This document shows positions 63,615 through 64,000 of a stretch of DNA of 64,000 bases, piece after piece (position 1 is the first letter of the stretch; each line of letters starts with the position of its first letter). The notes beneath the pieces are model-generated. The model ran no database searches and was not told where the DNA came from. It worked only from the letters and a program-made list of their open reading frames with translations. The stretch is taken from positions 186,001 through 250,000 of the forward strand of contig CAWBCI010000031.1 in the NCBI GenBank assembly GCA_963787195.1, given 5' to 3'. Origin of the DNA: CAWBCI01 sp963787195 (GTDB lineage: Bacteria > Bacteroidota > Bacteroidia > Bacteroidales > JAGOPY01). Made by a program: the position numbers and the translations under genes.

Positions 63615-64000
63615 TTATTTGATTATCATCAGCTTCTGAGTCCGGGTAAAATAAAATCCGTCCTGGGTATTAACCTTGATCTGGTATATATACAATCCTG
63701 AACTCAAGGTATTTCCGCCTTCATCTTTTCCATCCCAGTATATAGGTTCTGAAAGCAATGATTCAGTCGTAAAATGACTGCTGATGGAACGAATAAACTG
63801 GCCGTTGAGATTATAAATATCTATGATCACATTAAATTCTGCTCCGGGTTTATTATGGGAAAAAACAAAATATGTTCCGGAACTAAACGGATTCGGCTTA
63901 TTATAGACTTCTTGCAAGGTCAATGGAGCACCGCTGTTGACAATAAATTTCACGGTAGATTCTGATGAATTGTTATACATATCCCAGGCTTTTACCCGGA
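63615..64000 (-). CDS. porU: Type IX secretion sortase PorU, C-terminal part cut by window edge
   Basis: An open frame from the right edge to the stop at 63615, about 128 residues, with upstream residues RVKAWDMYNNSSESTV. The end is the C-terminal sorting-like domain: LQEVYNKPNPFSSGTYF, FNVIIDIYNLNGQFIRSI, YWDGKDEGGNTLSSGLYIY and FTRTQKLMIIK. In PorU the domain is a permanent anchor in the attachment complex. Identity rests on position directly upstream of porV (182 bp) and this domain; the peptidase part lies outside the window. Confidence 0.8.
   Translation of the reverse strand, partial: RVKAWDMYNNSSESTVKFIVNSGAPLTLQEVYNKPNPFSSGTYFVFSHNKPGAEFNVIIDIYNLNGQFIRSISSHFTTESLLSEPIYWDGKDEGGNTLSSGLYIYQIKVNTQDGFYFTRTQKLMIIK

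Overview
The window looks like chromosomal DNA from a member of the Bacteroidota, probably an uncultured Bacteroidales-type anaerobe. The evidence is the type IX secretion genes porU and porV next to ispF, a secreted FN3 protein with a gliding-type C-terminal sorting domain, TonB-receptor and CarboxypepD_reg-like outer-membrane proteins, DUF5686, DUF5687 and DUF2807 families, a short eukaryote-like prolyl-tRNA synthetase, and many TAnnTTTG -7 boxes (the Bacteroidota sigma-ABfr promoter element) just upstream of start codons. No rRNA, transposase, integrase, phage gene or CRISPR array was seen. Two tRNAs (Leu-UAA, Gly-GCC) are present.

Layout. 0-3.6 kb: a DUF2807 lipoprotein (cut by the left edge), a PagL-like outer-membrane protein, mazG and a 2-Cys peroxiredoxin. 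3.8-9.2 kb: a minus-strand efflux operon (membrane-fusion protein, MacB-type permease, TolC-like protein, with no ABC ATPase), preceded by a MoxR ATPase. 9.3-15.1 kb: three parvulin/SurA-type periplasmic folding factors and guaB. 15.2-17.3 kb: a type IX secreted FN3 protein. 17.3-18.9 kb: a repeat-rich stretch with a broken PAP2 phosphatase gene. 18.9-23 kb: glyA, a SixA-like phosphatase and ppk1. 23.9-30.7 kb: a molybdenum cofactor region (moeA, moaA, moaC, a MOSC-MogA fusion) with a TPR protein, a GxxExxY nuclease-fold gene inside inverted repeats and an HD-domain gene. 30.8-37.5 kb: ftsB/divIC-like, priA, pfkA, an rRNA-methyltransferase-like gene, an AI-2E/PerM transporter and a MazG-like protein. 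37.5-45.5 kb: a DUF5687 permease with its ABC ATPase, DUF5686, proS and a low-complexity lipoprotein. 45.7-50.2 kb: a FadL-like porin, a TonB receptor and a 17-residue-repeat secreted protein. 50.4-54.5 kb: a DUF2339-like membrane protein and a tetraheme cytochrome / Tat ferredoxin / NrfD module. 55-64 kb: a cyclophilin, tRNAs, aqpZ, mutS, a SpoU methyltransferase, a RecD-like helicase, ispF, porV and the 3' end of porU.

Most genes are housekeeping or envelope functions. Two things stand out. First, the intergenic DNA carries several families of short (about 6-9 bp) degenerate repeats. One family forms inverted arrays exactly around the GxxExxY gene (28472-28968), and a related array with a different heptamer at 18641-18762 is empty. 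Second, at least nine genes are interrupted by single-base indels (ten extra bases and two missing bases by my reading). Three of them (sixA, PAP2, HD-domain) each carry two extra bases 16 to 38 bp apart. These are most simply sequence errors or decay, but the pattern deserves checking.
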